Assembly (NCBI RefSeq): GCF_001426565.1
Contig: NZ_LMFA01000022.1
Coordinates: 63,479-127,478, forward strand
Origin: Rhizobium sp. Root482
GTDB taxonomy: Bacteria > Pseudomonadota > Alphaproteobacteria > Rhizobiales > Rhizobiaceae
Direction of reading: 5' to 3'
DNA: 64,000 nt
Shown here: positions 11,286 through 20,617 of the stretch, piece after piece
How the letters are laid out: each line of letters begins with the position of its first letter
Numbering within the stretch: position 1 is the stretch's first letter
Made by a program: the position numbers and the translations under genes
The notes under the pieces: model-generated
Database searches by the model: none
What the model saw: the letters and a program-made list of their open reading frames with translations, nothing else
Told to the model about the DNA's origin: nothing

Positions 11286-12821
11286 ATGAAAACGATCGAA
11301 CGGGGACTGAGGGCAGGCGTCATGGCGCTGGCTTTGTCAGGGGCTGTGTTTTCCGCAGCGCCGGCGCTGGCTGCCGGAAAAATGACGATTTCTTCGCCGC
11401 AGGATCCGGGCAGCTGGGATCCCATCGACACGTTCCTGGTCGCCTGGGCGGCGGTCTCGACCAATATCTTCGATGGACTGACCTATCGCGGGCCGGACAT
11501 GAAGCTGGTGCCGGCGCTGGCCGAAAGCTGGGAAGAGCTCGACGAGGGCAAGCGTATCCGCTTCAAGCTGCGCCAGAACGTGTCCTTCCACAACGGCGAG
11601 CCCTTCAATGCCGCGGCCGTCAAATACACCTTCGATCGCCTTCTCGGTGAAGAAGGCTCCAAGGGCCCGCAGCGTTCGAACTATATCGCCATCGAAAGCG
11701 TCGAGGTCATCGATGACTATACGGTCGACATCAAGCTTTCGACGCCCGATCCGGTCCTTCTGACCAAGCTGGCAGGCTATGGCGCGATGATCGTGCCGCC
11801 GAAATATATCGAGGAACACGGCGAGGATCATTTCAACCTGAACCCTGTCGGCACCGGCGCGTTCAAGTTCGTGTCCTATGAGCCGAAGGTTGGCATCAAG
11901 CTCGAAGCGAATAGCGAATACTGGGGTGGCGCTCCGAAACTGTCAGAACTTGACTTCCGGTTCATCGCCGAGCCGGCGACCGCGGTTGCCGAATTGCAGG
12001 CCGGCCGCGTCGATCTGGTCATTCCGCCGATCATTCCGATCGGCATGATCCCGGTCATCGAAGGCGACGACAATCTCGAAATTGTCAGCGTTCCCGGCCC
12101 GACGGTCGATTCGCTGCGCTTCAACACCCGTGACGGCATCACGGCCGATCCCAAGGTGCGCAAGGCCATCATCATGGCCGTCGACCGCAAGACGATCGTC
12201 GAGTCCATTCTTGCCGGGCAGGGCGCGGAAATCGCAACGTTCCAGAGCGCACTGTCCTTTGGCTATGATCCTGACCTCGCTCCGCTGCCTTTCGATCCGG
12301 AAGGCGCCAAGACGCTGCTGCAGGAGGCGGGCGTCAAGGAGGGTGCGCAACTGCAGATCGACATTCGCGGCAACGACGCCACGATGAACGAAGTGGCCCA
12401 GATCGTCTCGAGCTATCTGTCGATGGTCGGCCTGACCGCAACGATCAAGCCGTATGAGACAAATGTCCTCTTGAACGACATCATCCCGCAGGGAAAGACC
12501 GGCGCGATGTTCCAGCAGAAATGGGGCGGCTGGACCTTCGATTACGACAACACCGCCTATTCGATGTACCACTCCGGGGAAAAGTGGAATCCTTACGAGA
12601 AGGACGAAAAGCTCGACAAGCTGCTGGAGTCCCAGCGGCCACTCACCGATCGGGCCGAGCGTGAGAAGATCCTGCGGGAAATCGGCGCCTATGTCGCCGA
12701 CCGGGCGCTGGAGCTGCCGCTCTACAACAGCAATGCCATCTACGGTGTTTCCAAGCGGGTGAAGGGCTTCGTTGCCGCTCCGGACAACCGCCTGAAGCTG
12801 ACGGACGTGACCGTCGAGTAA
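11286..12821 (+). CDS. Peptide/nickel-type periplasmic binding protein (family 5 SBP)
   Basis: 511 residues, cleavable signal peptide (cut near APALAAG, residue ~30) and typical family-5 segments: SWDPIDTFLVAW, LAESWEELDEGKRIRFKLRQNVSFHNGEPFNA, and SEYWGGAPKLSELDFRFI. Family ligands include oligopeptides, opines, nickel and sugars. In this operon the M14 peptidase and the biotin carboxylase argue for a peptide-like or amide substrate. A strong hairpin follows the stop codon. Confidence 0.92.
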   Translation: MKTIERGLRAGVMALALSGAVFSAAPALAAGKMTISSPQDPGSWDPIDTFLVAWAAVSTNIFDGLTYRGPDMKLVPALAESWEELDEGKRIRFKLRQNVSFHNGEPFNAAAVKYTFDRLLGEEGSKGPQRSNYIAIESVEVIDDYTVDIKLSTPDPVLLTKLAGYGAMIVPPKYIEEHGEDHFNLNPVGTGAFKFVSYEPKVGIKLEANSEYWGGAPKLSELDFRFIAEPATAVAELQAGRVDLVIPPIIPIGMIPVIEGDDNLEIVSVPGPTVDSLRFNTRDGITADPKVRKAIIMAVDRKTIVESILAGQGAEIATFQSALSFGYDPDLAPLPFDPEGAKTLLQEAGVKEGAQLQIDIRGNDATMNEVAQIVSSYLSMVGLTATIKPYETNVLLNDIIPQGKTGAMFQQKWGGWTFDYDNTAYSMYHSGEKWNPYEKDEKLDKLLESQRPLTDRAEREKILREIGAYVADRALELPLYNSNAIYGVSKRVKGFVAAPDNRLKLTDVTVE

Positions 12822-12836
12822 GACGGACGGACCTAA

Positions 12837-12862
12837 GTGCCGCCCGTGCAGGCGGGCGGCAC
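12837..12862 (+). promoter_or_regulatory. Intercistronic hairpin after binding-protein gene
   Basis: Perfect 10-bp stem GTGCCGCCCG / CGGGCGGCAC with a 6-base loop, 15 bases after the binding-protein stop and before the permease genes. No U-tract, so partial termination or 3'-end protection rather than full termination. Confidence 0.65.
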
Positions 12863-12890
12863 ATCGACCCTGTTTCGAAGGAAAAGAACG

Positions 12891-13814
12891 TTGACCGGCT
12901 TCCTCATCAAGCGATTGCTGCAGGCGATTTTTGTCGTCATCGCCATCACGCTCATCGTCTCTTCCGCCATTCGCCTGACGGGCGATCCTGCCATGATGAT
13001 GTTCCAGGGCGGTGGCAGCATGACGGAAGACGACCTGGCACGTATCCGCGCGGCGCTGGGCACGGACAAGCCGTTCATCGTCCAGTATCTCGCTTTTCTC
13101 AAGGGTCTCGTGACGCTTGATTTCGGCCGCAGTTTCGTGGGCGGCACCCAGGTCTCCACGCTGATCGGCAATGCTCTTCCGGCGACGCTCCTGCTTGCCT
13201 TCATCTCCATGGCGGTCTCGATCGTCCTGTCGATTCCGCTCGGCATCAAGGCCGCGACGGCGCGCGGCAAGGGCGCCGACCAGCTTATCCGCATCCTGTC
13301 GCTGGTAGGGCTTTCCTTCCCCAATTTCTGGCTCGCCATCATGCTGGTGCTGCTCTTTTCGATCACGCTCGGCTGGCTGCCGCCAAGCGGCATGTCGGGG
13401 ATGGCGAGCTATGTCATGCCGGCGGTGACCATGGGCGTGATCCTGACGGCGACCAATGTCCGCCTCGTGCGCTCGTCCATGCTGGAAACACTGCAGTCGC
13501 AGTACATCATGGTGGCGCGGGCCAAGGGCCTCAGCGAAAACAAGGTTCTCTACAAACACGCCCTGCGCAACTGCGCCATTCCGTTGATCACCTATTTCGG
13601 CCTGCAGTTCGGCGGGCTTCTGGGCGGCATCGTCGTCATCGAGCGGGTCTTCAACTGGCCCGGCATGGGAACGCTTGCGTTCGATGCCGTTGCCTCGCGG
13701 GATTATCCCGTGCTCCAGGCGGTCATCACCGTGCTGTCGCTGATGATCGTCGGCATCAATCTTCTGGTCGATATCGCCTATGGCTTCGTCGATCCGCGCA
13801 TTCGTACGGAGTGA
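12891..13814 (+). CDS. Peptide-type ABC permease (DppB-like)
   Basis: 307 residues, six membrane segments. The N-terminal FLIKRLLQAIFVVIAITLIV and the motif GDPAMMMFQGG are typical of DppB/OppB. The EAA loop (MVARAKGLSENKVLYKHALRN) is in the C-terminal half. I place the start at TTG 12891 because AAGGAAAAG lies upstream and the protein then begins TGFLIKRLL as in the family; a GTG at 12837 would begin inside the hairpin. Confidence 0.9.
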   Translation: MTGFLIKRLLQAIFVVIAITLIVSSAIRLTGDPAMMMFQGGGSMTEDDLARIRAALGTDKPFIVQYLAFLKGLVTLDFGRSFVGGTQVSTLIGNALPATLLLAFISMAVSIVLSIPLGIKAATARGKGADQLIRILSLVGLSFPNFWLAIMLVLLFSITLGWLPPSGMSGMASYVMPAVTMGVILTATNVRLVRSSMLETLQSQYIMVARAKGLSENKVLYKHALRNCAIPLITYFGLQFGGLLGGIVVIERVFNWPGMGTLAFDAVASRDYPVLQAVITVLSLMIVGINLLVDIAYGFVDPRIRTE

Positions 13815-13819
13815 TCGTC

Positions 13820-14668
13820 ATGGCCGCAAGGATATCCCGCCTGTCGCGCTTCAAGAACCTGGAATTCATTCTGGGCGCAACACTGACCATCGTCATCTGC
13901 CTGGCGGTCGTCTTCTCCGACGTCCTCTTTCCGGGCGGCGCCAACAAGATCGACCTGATGGCGCGCCTGACCAAGCCTTTCACCAATGCGGCCTATCCGT
14001 TCGGCACCGATCCTCTCGGTCGTGACGTGCTGGCGCGCGTCGTGGCGGGGGGCAAGATTTCGCTCCTGGTCGGATTTACCTCGGTGATCGGCGCCGTCGT
14101 GTTCGGCGTGTTGATGGGGCTGATCGCCGGCTATTACCGCGGCTTCTGGGACATGGTCGTCATGCGTTTCGCCGATCTCCAGCTTGCCATGCCCTTCATC
14201 CTGCTGGCCATCACCTTCATCGCCATCGTCGGTGGCAGCCTCACCAACACGATCATTCTCCTGATCGTCTCGCAATGGGTGCAGTATGCCCGCCTGGTGC
14301 GCGGCTCCGTGCTGACGCTGCGGGAGCGGGAATTCATCCTGTCGGCGCGGGCGATCGGGGTAAGGGACTGGCGGATCATCCTGCAGCACCTGCTGCCGAA
14401 CCTGATCGGGCCGGTAATCGTGCTGATGACCTTGAATGTCGCCAACAATATACTGCTCGAAAGCAGCCTGACCTTCCTGGGACTGGGCGTCGATCCGACC
14501 ATTCCGAGCTGGGGCGGGATGCTGGCCGACGGCCGCACCTATCTGCAGACGGCATGGTGGGTCAGCGTCTTTCCGGGCCTGGCCATTCTCGTGACAGTGC
14601 TCGGTCTCAATCTCCTGGGCGATTGGCTGCGTGACAGCCTCGATCCAACCGGCAGAACCTCGAGGTAA
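13820..14668 (+). CDS. Peptide-type ABC permease (DppC-like)
   Basis: 282 residues, partner of the DppB-like protein. It has the family motif FGTDPLGRDVLARVVAGGKISLLVGF near residue 60 and the C-terminal SLTFLGLGVDPTIPSWGGMLADGR. The EAA loop reads LSARAIGVRDWRIILQHLLPN. ATG 13820 is preferred because ACGGAG is 8 bases upstream; GTG 13811 overlaps the previous stop and is the alternative. Confidence 0.92.
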   Translation: MAARISRLSRFKNLEFILGATLTIVICLAVVFSDVLFPGGANKIDLMARLTKPFTNAAYPFGTDPLGRDVLARVVAGGKISLLVGFTSVIGAVVFGVLMGLIAGYYRGFWDMVVMRFADLQLAMPFILLAITFIAIVGGSLTNTIILLIVSQWVQYARLVRGSVLTLREREFILSARAIGVRDWRIILQHLLPNLIGPVIVLMTLNVANNILLESSLTFLGLGVDPTIPSWGGMLADGRTYLQTAWWVSVFPGLAILVTVLGLNLLGDWLRDSLDPTGRTSR

Positions 14669-14674
14669 ATCGGC

Positions 14675-16405
14675 ATGACGGAAATTTTCAGCAAACGCTT
14701 CGAGCGCAGCCTCGGTCAACTGGTGGCGGCTGCAAAGCCCGGCCAATCCGTCGAGGCTTGGACGTTCGACGACACGCAAAGTCGCCGTGCCGCCGAAGAG
14801 CAGCTGGCTGCCAAGGGCGTCACCGCGCGTATCCGCAGCGCCTACAAGCCATTGCTCTTCTATTTTCGCGAGGAGATCGACCTTTCTGGGGTGGAGGCGA
14901 TCGAAATCCGCTATCCCGTCCATGCCAAAGCGCCGGAGAACCGGTTTCGTCTCGAGACCTATCCGCTGGCAGCGCTGGTCGGCGCTTCGGAGATCAATTT
15001 CGTGGCCCGCCAGGACGGCGAATTTTTCTATGACGTGACGCTGAGACGTGCCGGAAAGACCGAAACACACAAGGTTGTCGCGCCAAACCGCGTTCATGCG
15101 GATGTCGTGGGCGAGACCAATGTGTCGCCCACCGGTTGGTTGCGACATGCGGGCGAGGCTATCGGTGAGCGCCTGGTGACGGATTACGAAGCCCTCTTCC
15201 ATGAGGCCGTCGGCGCGATTTCGCGTCACCCATGGGGGCGGGACGAGCCCTATTTCGAGGAGTTGAACATCCGGGTCGGATATCCCTGCGCGGATGAGCC
15301 GCTTCACATCGGCGATGAAGTGGTGAGCCTGCGCGAGGCGCTGCACGAGGATTTCTATTTTTCGCTTCTCGAGTTTTTCCAGAAGAAATCAGGCCGGCCG
15401 CTTGGCGATCGGGGATTGCAGCCCGGACAGATCGTGCCGGACATCGTCAAGAGCGATGGCGCAGTCACCGTCCACATCGAACTGAAACCACTGTCGACCG
15501 ATTTCCATGACGGCGGCGACCAAGAGATCGATGTGGCGCGCGAGCCGCTGGCGGCATCGCAGATCAACCGGCTGCTCGACGCGACCGGCGGAGAGCCCTT
15601 CAGTGCTCGATCGCGGGCGCAAAGAAAGGTTTCGGGCCGCTATATCAAGGGCAGCGATGCCGCGGTGATGATCAGTGGCGGCCAGCATCCGAACGAGACG
15701 ACGGGTATCGTCGGGGCAATCCGTGCAGCGCAAATCCTGTCGAAAAGGCAGGGCGCGCATTTCACCCTCTCGCCATTGGAAAACCCCGATGGCTACGCCC
15801 TTCACCAGCGGCTGCGTATCGAAAACCCAAGCCATATGCACCACGCGGCGCGCTACACGGCGCTGGGCGACGATCTCGAATATCGCACGCGCGAAGACGC
15901 CCGGGGCCGGGTGAACGAAAAGGAAATCCGCTTCAGGGCTCAGGAACTCAGCGGCGCCCTGCTGCATGTGAACCTGCACGGATATCCGTCTCACGAATGG
16001 ACGCGGCCGCTCTCAGGCTATGTGCCGCGTAATTTCGCCATGTGGACTTTGCCCAAGGGCTTTTTCCTGGTCATGCGCCATCGCGCCGGATGGGAAGACA
16101 GGGCTGAAGCGATGCTCGACATGGTCACGCGCCATCTGGGGCAGATACCCGGGCTGCTCGCATTCAACGACCGGCAGATTGATCTCTACGAGATCCATGC
16201 GGGAGAGACGGGCTTTCGCCTGATCAATGGCTTTCCGTGCCTATCCTCTGTCGATAACCGACATGATGTGCCGATGACGCTGATCACCGAATATCCGGAC
16301 GAGACGATCTATGGCGACGACTTCATCGCCGGCCATCGGGCGCAGATGGAAACGGTGTTGTCTGCCTATGACGCCTGGCAGGTCATCCTTGCCGAGGCGG
16401 CATAG
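14675..16405 (+). CDS. M14-family zinc carboxypeptidase-like enzyme
   Basis: 576 residues without signal peptide, so cytoplasmic. The C-terminal half carries an M14 zinc site: His338-Pro-Asn-Glu341 in SGGQHPNETTG and His435 in HVNLHGYPSHEW. A likely catalytic Glu is ~539 in LITEYPDET. The N-terminal ~300 residues have no domain I recognise. Last gene of the pxp operon, 6 bases after the permease. It probably trims the imported compound by cutting a peptide or amide bond before or after the carboxylase acts. Specific substrate unknown. Confidence 0.8.
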   Translation: MTEIFSKRFERSLGQLVAAAKPGQSVEAWTFDDTQSRRAAEEQLAAKGVTARIRSAYKPLLFYFREEIDLSGVEAIEIRYPVHAKAPENRFRLETYPLAALVGASEINFVARQDGEFFYDVTLRRAGKTETHKVVAPNRVHADVVGETNVSPTGWLRHAGEAIGERLVTDYEALFHEAVGAISRHPWGRDEPYFEELNIRVGYPCADEPLHIGDEVVSLREALHEDFYFSLLEFFQKKSGRPLGDRGLQPGQIVPDIVKSDGAVTVHIELKPLSTDFHDGGDQEIDVAREPLAASQINRLLDATGGEPFSARSRAQRKVSGRYIKGSDAAVMISGGQHPNETTGIVGAIRAAQILSKRQGAHFTLSPLENPDGYALHQRLRIENPSHMHHAARYTALGDDLEYRTREDARGRVNEKEIRFRAQELSGALLHVNLHGYPSHEWTRPLSGYVPRNFAMWTLPKGFFLVMRHRAGWEDRAEAMLDMVTRHLGQIPGLLAFNDRQIDLYEIHAGETGFRLINGFPCLSSVDNRHDVPMTLITEYPDETIYGDDFIAGHRAQMETVLSAYDAWQVILAEAA

Positions 16406-16624
16406 GCCTCAACTGTATCGGATGAGCGCGCACCGGGCTTGAGAGTAAGCGGGCTCCCACAAGGGGCTCAATTTCAGTTCCCAATATTGCTGTAGATTGC
16501 CTCCGGGATTCCCCGGATCGTTCCGCAGGGCCTGGGCGTGAAGCCCACGGAGCGAAGGGCGCGTGGAATGCCGGCAAAGGCCATGATCGGCGCGTCAAGA
16601 CCGCTCCCGGCCAGCCTGAAATGC

Positions 16625-16650
16625 AAAACGCCCGCTCCATCGAGCAGGCG
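16625..16650 (-). terminator. Rho-independent terminator of the DUF1127 gene
   Basis: Minus strand: 9-bp stem CGCCTGCTC / GAGCGGGCG (one G-U pair), 4-base loop, then TTTT. It lies 26 bases past the DUF1127 stop. Confidence 0.65.
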
Positions 16651-16675
16651 CTGCAAAATCCAGGGCTGGCTTCGT

Positions 16676-16822
16676 TCAGAACGAGGCTTGGGCGCGGGCG
16701 ACGGAGCGGATATCGCCGCGGTTGATGCCGATATCGTTCAGTTCGCGGTTCGTCATGCGGTCGAGTTCATTGACGGTCTGACGATATTTGCGCCAGTTGT
16801 TCAGGGTGCGTGCGATGGTCAT
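16676..16822 (-). CDS. DUF1127 small protein
   Basis: 48 residues (MTIARTLNNWRKYRQTV, LDRMTNRELNDIGINRGDI). This matches the DUF1127 pattern of an arginine-rich amphipathic helix followed by L-x-M-x-x-x-E-L-x-D-I-G-I-x-R-x-x-I. Members are abundant in Rhizobiaceae, and some affect phosphate, growth-phase or RNA-related regulation. The MTIA start has AAAGGGGA upstream; the longer frame upstream does not fit the family. Single-gene unit with its own terminator. Confidence 0.85.
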   Translation of the reverse strand: MTIARTLNNWRKYRQTVNELDRMTNRELNDIGINRGDIRSVARAQASF

Positions 16823-17017
16823 GTTGATCCCCTTTCCTGAGGTTCCGTTGACGTCAGCAGCCTGTTTGCCCCGGCGTCGTTTGATGAGGGCAACATACGC
16901 TCCTTGCCGGTTTCGCGGTAGCGCCAATGTCTCACGCCACCCATGCGTGCAGCGCAAGGGTCAGGCCGATGACCGCTCCACAGGCAGTCCTCCGGCTTCC
17001 GCAACCTTTCGGTTTCG

Positions 17018-17551
17018 TCAGGTAGCCGGCCTGATCGGCGTCAGGGAATGGTCGTGCGCGATCCTCCATTCTTCGATCGGAATGGTCTGAGCGGATTCGG
17101 CGACGGCGATGGAGTCGAACCTGATCGGGCGCCCGGTCAGCGTCCTGTGGAGATAATCGATCGCTGCGGGCTTGGCCTCGTCCGGGGCGCCATAGGCGAG
17201 CGAAATATGCGGCACGAATGTCTTGAGGTCGCCCTTGCCGAACGCGGAGATGGCCTTCTCCTTCAGGGCCAATAATTGCCCCTTCGCCTCGAAGGCCGCA
17301 AAAAGCGAGCGGTAGAACATCGGCGTTTCGGAAATGGTCGAGACAGGGCACTCGAAGGCATGCTCGCCTGCAAAATCACGGGCCAGCAATTCGGACATCT
17401 CGTCGGCCGATCGCGGCTGGTCTTCGACCAGCGTCAGATGCGGGCAGAAGATCTGGGTGCCGAAGATGCCGGCCAGTTCATGATTCAATTCCGTCAGGAA
17501 GGCCAGATCCTTCTCTGCCGGCATCAGCCAGATCGAGTGATACGTGGTCAT
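17018..17551 (-). CDS. 2H phosphoesterase (cyclic phosphodiesterase / 2'-5' RNA ligase-like)
   Basis: 177 residues with two H-x-T/S-x motifs, the signature of 2H phosphoesterases: CPHLTLVED near residue 37 and VPHISLAYG near residue 115. Family members hydrolyse 2',3'-cyclic phosphates or related bonds on small nucleotides and RNA ends. Length fits plant-CPDase-like bacterial members. It stands alone between unrelated genes. Confidence 0.8.
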   Translation of the reverse strand: MTTYHSIWLMPAEKDLAFLTELNHELAGIFGTQIFCPHLTLVEDQPRSADEMSELLARDFAGEHAFECPVSTISETPMFYRSLFAAFEAKGQLLALKEKAISAFGKGDLKTFVPHISLAYGAPDEAKPAAIDYLHRTLTGRPIRFDSIAVAESAQTIPIEEWRIAHDHSLTPIRPAT

Positions 17552-17666
17552 GCTGTCTCATCTCTTTCAAAATGTCCGCCTGGATGAGCCGCTGCCTCAG
17601 CGCGGGTGATGCGGGTTGCTGTCATGCGTGCTGCCGTTGATGGTCCGGAAGGATGGCGGGCACCTG

Positions 17667-18482
17667 TCACCGGCCTACCTTCGACAGGACATCCGCGCGC
17701 ATAAACTTCTCGATGACGAACATGAATGCGATCGACGGGATCAGCAGGATGAAGGCTGTAATCGAGGCAATCTGGTAGTTGCCGCCGGAGCCCGCCGTAT
17801 AGAGCAGGAGCGGCAGCGTCGAGATGTCCGGCGCGCCGACAAAATAGGTTCCCGTAAATTCATCGAGTGATTCCAGGAAGACGAAAACGGCGCTTGCCAA
17901 AAGGCCGGGTGCCGCGATCGGAAGCGTGACGTCGGCGAAGGTGCGCAGGGCGGAGGCCCCCATCGAGCGGGCCGCTTCCTCCAGTTCTCGGTCGATGGCC
18001 GAGAAGGCGGCGGTGGCGATCCAGACCGCATAAACGAGACCGTGGGTGACATGTACGAGAACCACGCCCAGCACCGTGCCGTTGAGGCCGAACTGATAGA
18101 AGATGCGCGCGATGTTCACATAGACCGGAAGATTGGGAAAGGCCTGGGGGATCAGGAGGATGAGCAGGACCGCGCCGCGAAACGGCAGACGCAGCCGGGC
18201 GAGCGCATAGCCGGCCGGAATGGCCAGCCCGATCGATATGACCACCGTCAGGCTGGCGATCAGGACGCTCATGATCAGCGACGTCGTCGCATTGCCGCGG
18301 GGAGAGAACACATTGGCCCAATAGGAAAATCCATATTCGAGCGGCAGCGCATGGGGGAAATACCACCGCTCGGTGAAGGCCCAGAGCAAGAGATTCGTCA
18401 GCGGGCCGAAAATGGCGAAGGCAAGAAGCCCGAGGCCGAGACCGCGCGGTATCCATTTGAGATCGATGCTGCCGGCCATCAT
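17667..18482 (-). CDS. ABC permease of importer II (PotC/ThiP-type)
   Basis: 271 residues, six hydrophobic segments; EAA loop reads LEEAARSMGASALRTFADVTLP. It resembles permeases of spermidine/iron/sugar-phosphate-type importers. ATG 18482 overlaps the preceding permease stop (ATGA) with AAGGAGCGCGC upstream; a second ATG follows directly. Last gene of the minus-strand importer operon. Confidence 0.88.
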   Translation of the reverse strand: MMAGSIDLKWIPRGLGLGLLAFAIFGPLTNLLLWAFTERWYFPHALPLEYGFSYWANVFSPRGNATTSLIMSVLIASLTVVISIGLAIPAGYALARLRLPFRGAVLLILLIPQAFPNLPVYVNIARIFYQFGLNGTVLGVVLVHVTHGLVYAVWIATAAFSAIDRELEEAARSMGASALRTFADVTLPIAAPGLLASAVFVFLESLDEFTGTYFVGAPDISTLPLLLYTAGSGGNYQIASITAFILLIPSIAFMFVIEKFMRADVLSKVGR

Positions 18483-19300
18483 GCGCGCTCCTTCATGGTC
18501 TGGCGCAGATAGATCCAGGCGGCTGCGCTGGTGATCAGCAGGGATATGAAGCCGAGCGCATTGGCGACGCCGTAATCGCCGTAGGCGTTGATGCGGAAGG
18601 CCATGCTTGCGGTGATCATGGTTGGAGACTGGGCATTGATCATCAGCGGCACAGACAGGACCGACATCATGGTCACGAAGCTGAGAATGAGGCCGACCAA
18701 CAGGGTCGGCAGCACCTGCGGCAGGATGATCTCGATCAGGATGCGTGTCCGGCTGGCGCCAAGGTTGCGGGCAGATTCGATCATCGAACGGTCGAGCGAG
18801 GCCATGGCGCCGGACAGGAGAAGCGTCACGAAGGGTGTCTGCTTCCATACGAAGGCGATGACGATGCCCCGCCAGTCCAGGAAACTGACGGTTTGGGCTG
18901 CGGTGAGGATTCCTCCCTCGACGAGCATGCTGTTCATCAGGCCGTTCTTGGCAAGAAAGGTGCGCAGGATCTGCCCCACCACGATGAAGGGCACGAATAG
19001 CGGCCATCGATAGAGCCAGCGGAGAATTGCGACCGCGCGCGGATTGGATCCCAATGTGAGATATCCGCCGATGGCGATGGAAAACAGGCCGATGAGAAAC
19101 GTGGACAGGAGCACGATCACGACCGTGAAAATCATGTCGCTGCTGTAGAGCTCGAATGCCTTTTGAAAGTTGCCGAGGCCGAAGCTGCCATCCACATCGA
19201 ATGCGCCGGTCACGGAACTGAAAAGCGGAACGATGAACAGCAGAAGCACGATGATCAGTGCCGGCGTGACAAGAAGAAGGCCAATGAGCGGGATCGGCAT
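18479..19300 (-). CDS. ABC permease of importer II (PotB/ThiP-type)
   Basis: 273 residues from MPIPLIGLLLVTPALIIVLLL; six membrane segments; EAA-type loop IESARNLGASRTRILIEIILP. An in-frame start at 19339 would add an unlikely 13-residue leader. Coupled to the downstream permease by a 4-base overlap and separated from the upstream binding-protein gene by 94 bases containing two hairpins. Confidence 0.87.
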   Translation of the reverse strand: MPIPLIGLLLVTPALIIVLLLFIVPLFSSVTGAFDVDGSFGLGNFQKAFELYSSDMIFTVVIVLLSTFLIGLFSIAIGGYLTLGSNPRAVAILRWLYRWPLFVPFIVVGQILRTFLAKNGLMNSMLVEGGILTAAQTVSFLDWRGIVIAFVWKQTPFVTLLLSGAMASLDRSMIESARNLGASRTRILIEIILPQVLPTLLVGLILSFVTMMSVLSVPLMINAQSPTMITASMAFRINAYGDYGVANALGFISLLITSAAAWIYLRQTMKERA

Positions 19301-19339
19301 GAGAAGCACCTGATGGCAATGAACGGGCGGTCGAAGCAA

Positions 19340-19384
19340 CCCACGGATCGTGGGAAGAGCGCCGCGGCGAGTATGCCGCGGCGC
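19340..19384 (-). promoter_or_regulatory. Tandem intercistronic hairpins after binding-protein gene
   Basis: Two stems on the minus strand: GCGCCGCGGC / GCCGCGGCGC (perfect 10 bp, loop 6, 19359-19384), then CCCACG / CGTGGG (loop 3, 19340-19354). No U-tract. They lie between the binding-protein stop and the first permease. Confidence 0.65.
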
Positions 19385-19394
19385 CCGGTTTCAG

Positions 19395-20528
19395 TCAGTT
19401 GCCGACCTGGCGCTCATAGGCCTCCAGAATGGCCGTATTGTACGGGGCAATCGGGAACGCCTTGCCGTATTTGGCGAGATCTTCCGGCGAGATGTCCGTG
19501 AAGAGCTTGGCCCAGGTTTCCTTGTCGAGCGCCGCTTCGACATGCTTGGCGTCGATGCCCGGATACCAGTTGAAACGCTTCACGATCCCCTCGGCCTGGA
19601 CTTCGGGGCTGGTCGCCAGATTGACGAATTTCTCCGCCAGTTCCTTGTTCGGGCTCTTGGCGGGAATGACATAGTGCATGGGCTGGCCCGGCATGCCCGG
19701 TGCAGGCAGGACCAGCTTCATGTCCGGCGGCAACTGGCCATTGGCCTGCCAGGAATAGAACATGTCCACCCAGACCGGTCCGATGGAGATTTCACCCCGG
19801 CTCAGCATGTCCAGCGTGCCGGCATTGCCGGGTGTCATGGTGGCGTTGGTTGAAAAATCCTTGAGGCTTGCAAAGGCGTCGTTCCATTTCGACGTTTCCG
19901 CGGCGTCGAACGGGCCATTCATCAGCTTGTCGGCATCGCCGCCGAAGGCGTAGATCCAGCCCATGACGAAGCTGACGCCGGAGGCGCCGCCCTTGATGCC
20001 GTTATAGCCGAACTGCTTGGGGTTTTCCTTGGCCCAGGCCACGAGTTCCTCGTAGCTCTTGGGCGGGCTGGCGACGAGCGCGGGATTGTAGGCGAGCGCC
20101 GTCTGGCTGTTGAACATCGGCATGACATAGCCATCGACATTGCTGCCAAGCGCCATCTTGGCATTGGCGCGGGTCACCAGGGCGCCGCTTTCGATCTTGT
20201 CGCGGTATTTCTCGAGATATCCCTTCTCGACCATGGGGCCGACGAATTTCTCGTGAGCGACGGCCACGTCCGCGTCCCATGTTTCGACATTTGCCTGGGC
20301 CTGGGCATCGAAGCGCTCCAGGATCTTCTGCGACCCGGCATCGCCGGGGCCGGTACCCACGGCCCGGACCGTCGTACCCGGATTCTGCTTTTCAAAGAGC
20401 GGGCCGAGATACTGATTGATATAATCGACCATATTCTGGTCGCCCGCCGTGATCACCGTCAGTTCCGCCGCCGCGAGCGGCGAGGTCGACAGGCCCAATG
20501 CCATTATCGAATAGAATACTTTCCTCAT
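19395..20528 (-). CDS. Periplasmic binding protein of importer II
   Basis: 377 residues with signal peptide (MRKVFYSIMALGLSTSPLAA, cleavage near AAA-EL). It begins ELTVITAGDQNMVDYINQYL, typical of PotD/AfuA/FbpA-like receptors. RBS GGAGG lies 6 bases before ATG 20528. The system has one receptor, two permeases, one ATPase and an inositol-monophosphatase-family enzyme, which resembles phosphorylated-sugar or phosphonate importers. The ligand itself cannot be read from sequence. Confidence 0.87.
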   Translation of the reverse strand: MRKVFYSIMALGLSTSPLAAAELTVITAGDQNMVDYINQYLGPLFEKQNPGTTVRAVGTGPGDAGSQKILERFDAQAQANVETWDADVAVAHEKFVGPMVEKGYLEKYRDKIESGALVTRANAKMALGSNVDGYVMPMFNSQTALAYNPALVASPPKSYEELVAWAKENPKQFGYNGIKGGASGVSFVMGWIYAFGGDADKLMNGPFDAAETSKWNDAFASLKDFSTNATMTPGNAGTLDMLSRGEISIGPVWVDMFYSWQANGQLPPDMKLVLPAPGMPGQPMHYVIPAKSPNKELAEKFVNLATSPEVQAEGIVKRFNWYPGIDAKHVEAALDKETWAKLFTDISPEDLAKYGKAFPIAPYNTAILEAYERQVGN

Positions 20529-20617
20529 CACAAACCTCCCAATGTGTTGATATCGCTGCCGTTCCACGCCATGCCTTGGCCAGCGTGCCTTCCATCCGGG
20601 AGCCTCCGCTCCGCGGT

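Noticed and set aside
11943-13559. 538-codon open frame on the minus strand opposite the family-5 SBP and DppB genes
   Set aside because: Arg/His/Asp-rich translation with no domain; mirror of strongly coding plus-strand genes in high-GC DNA.
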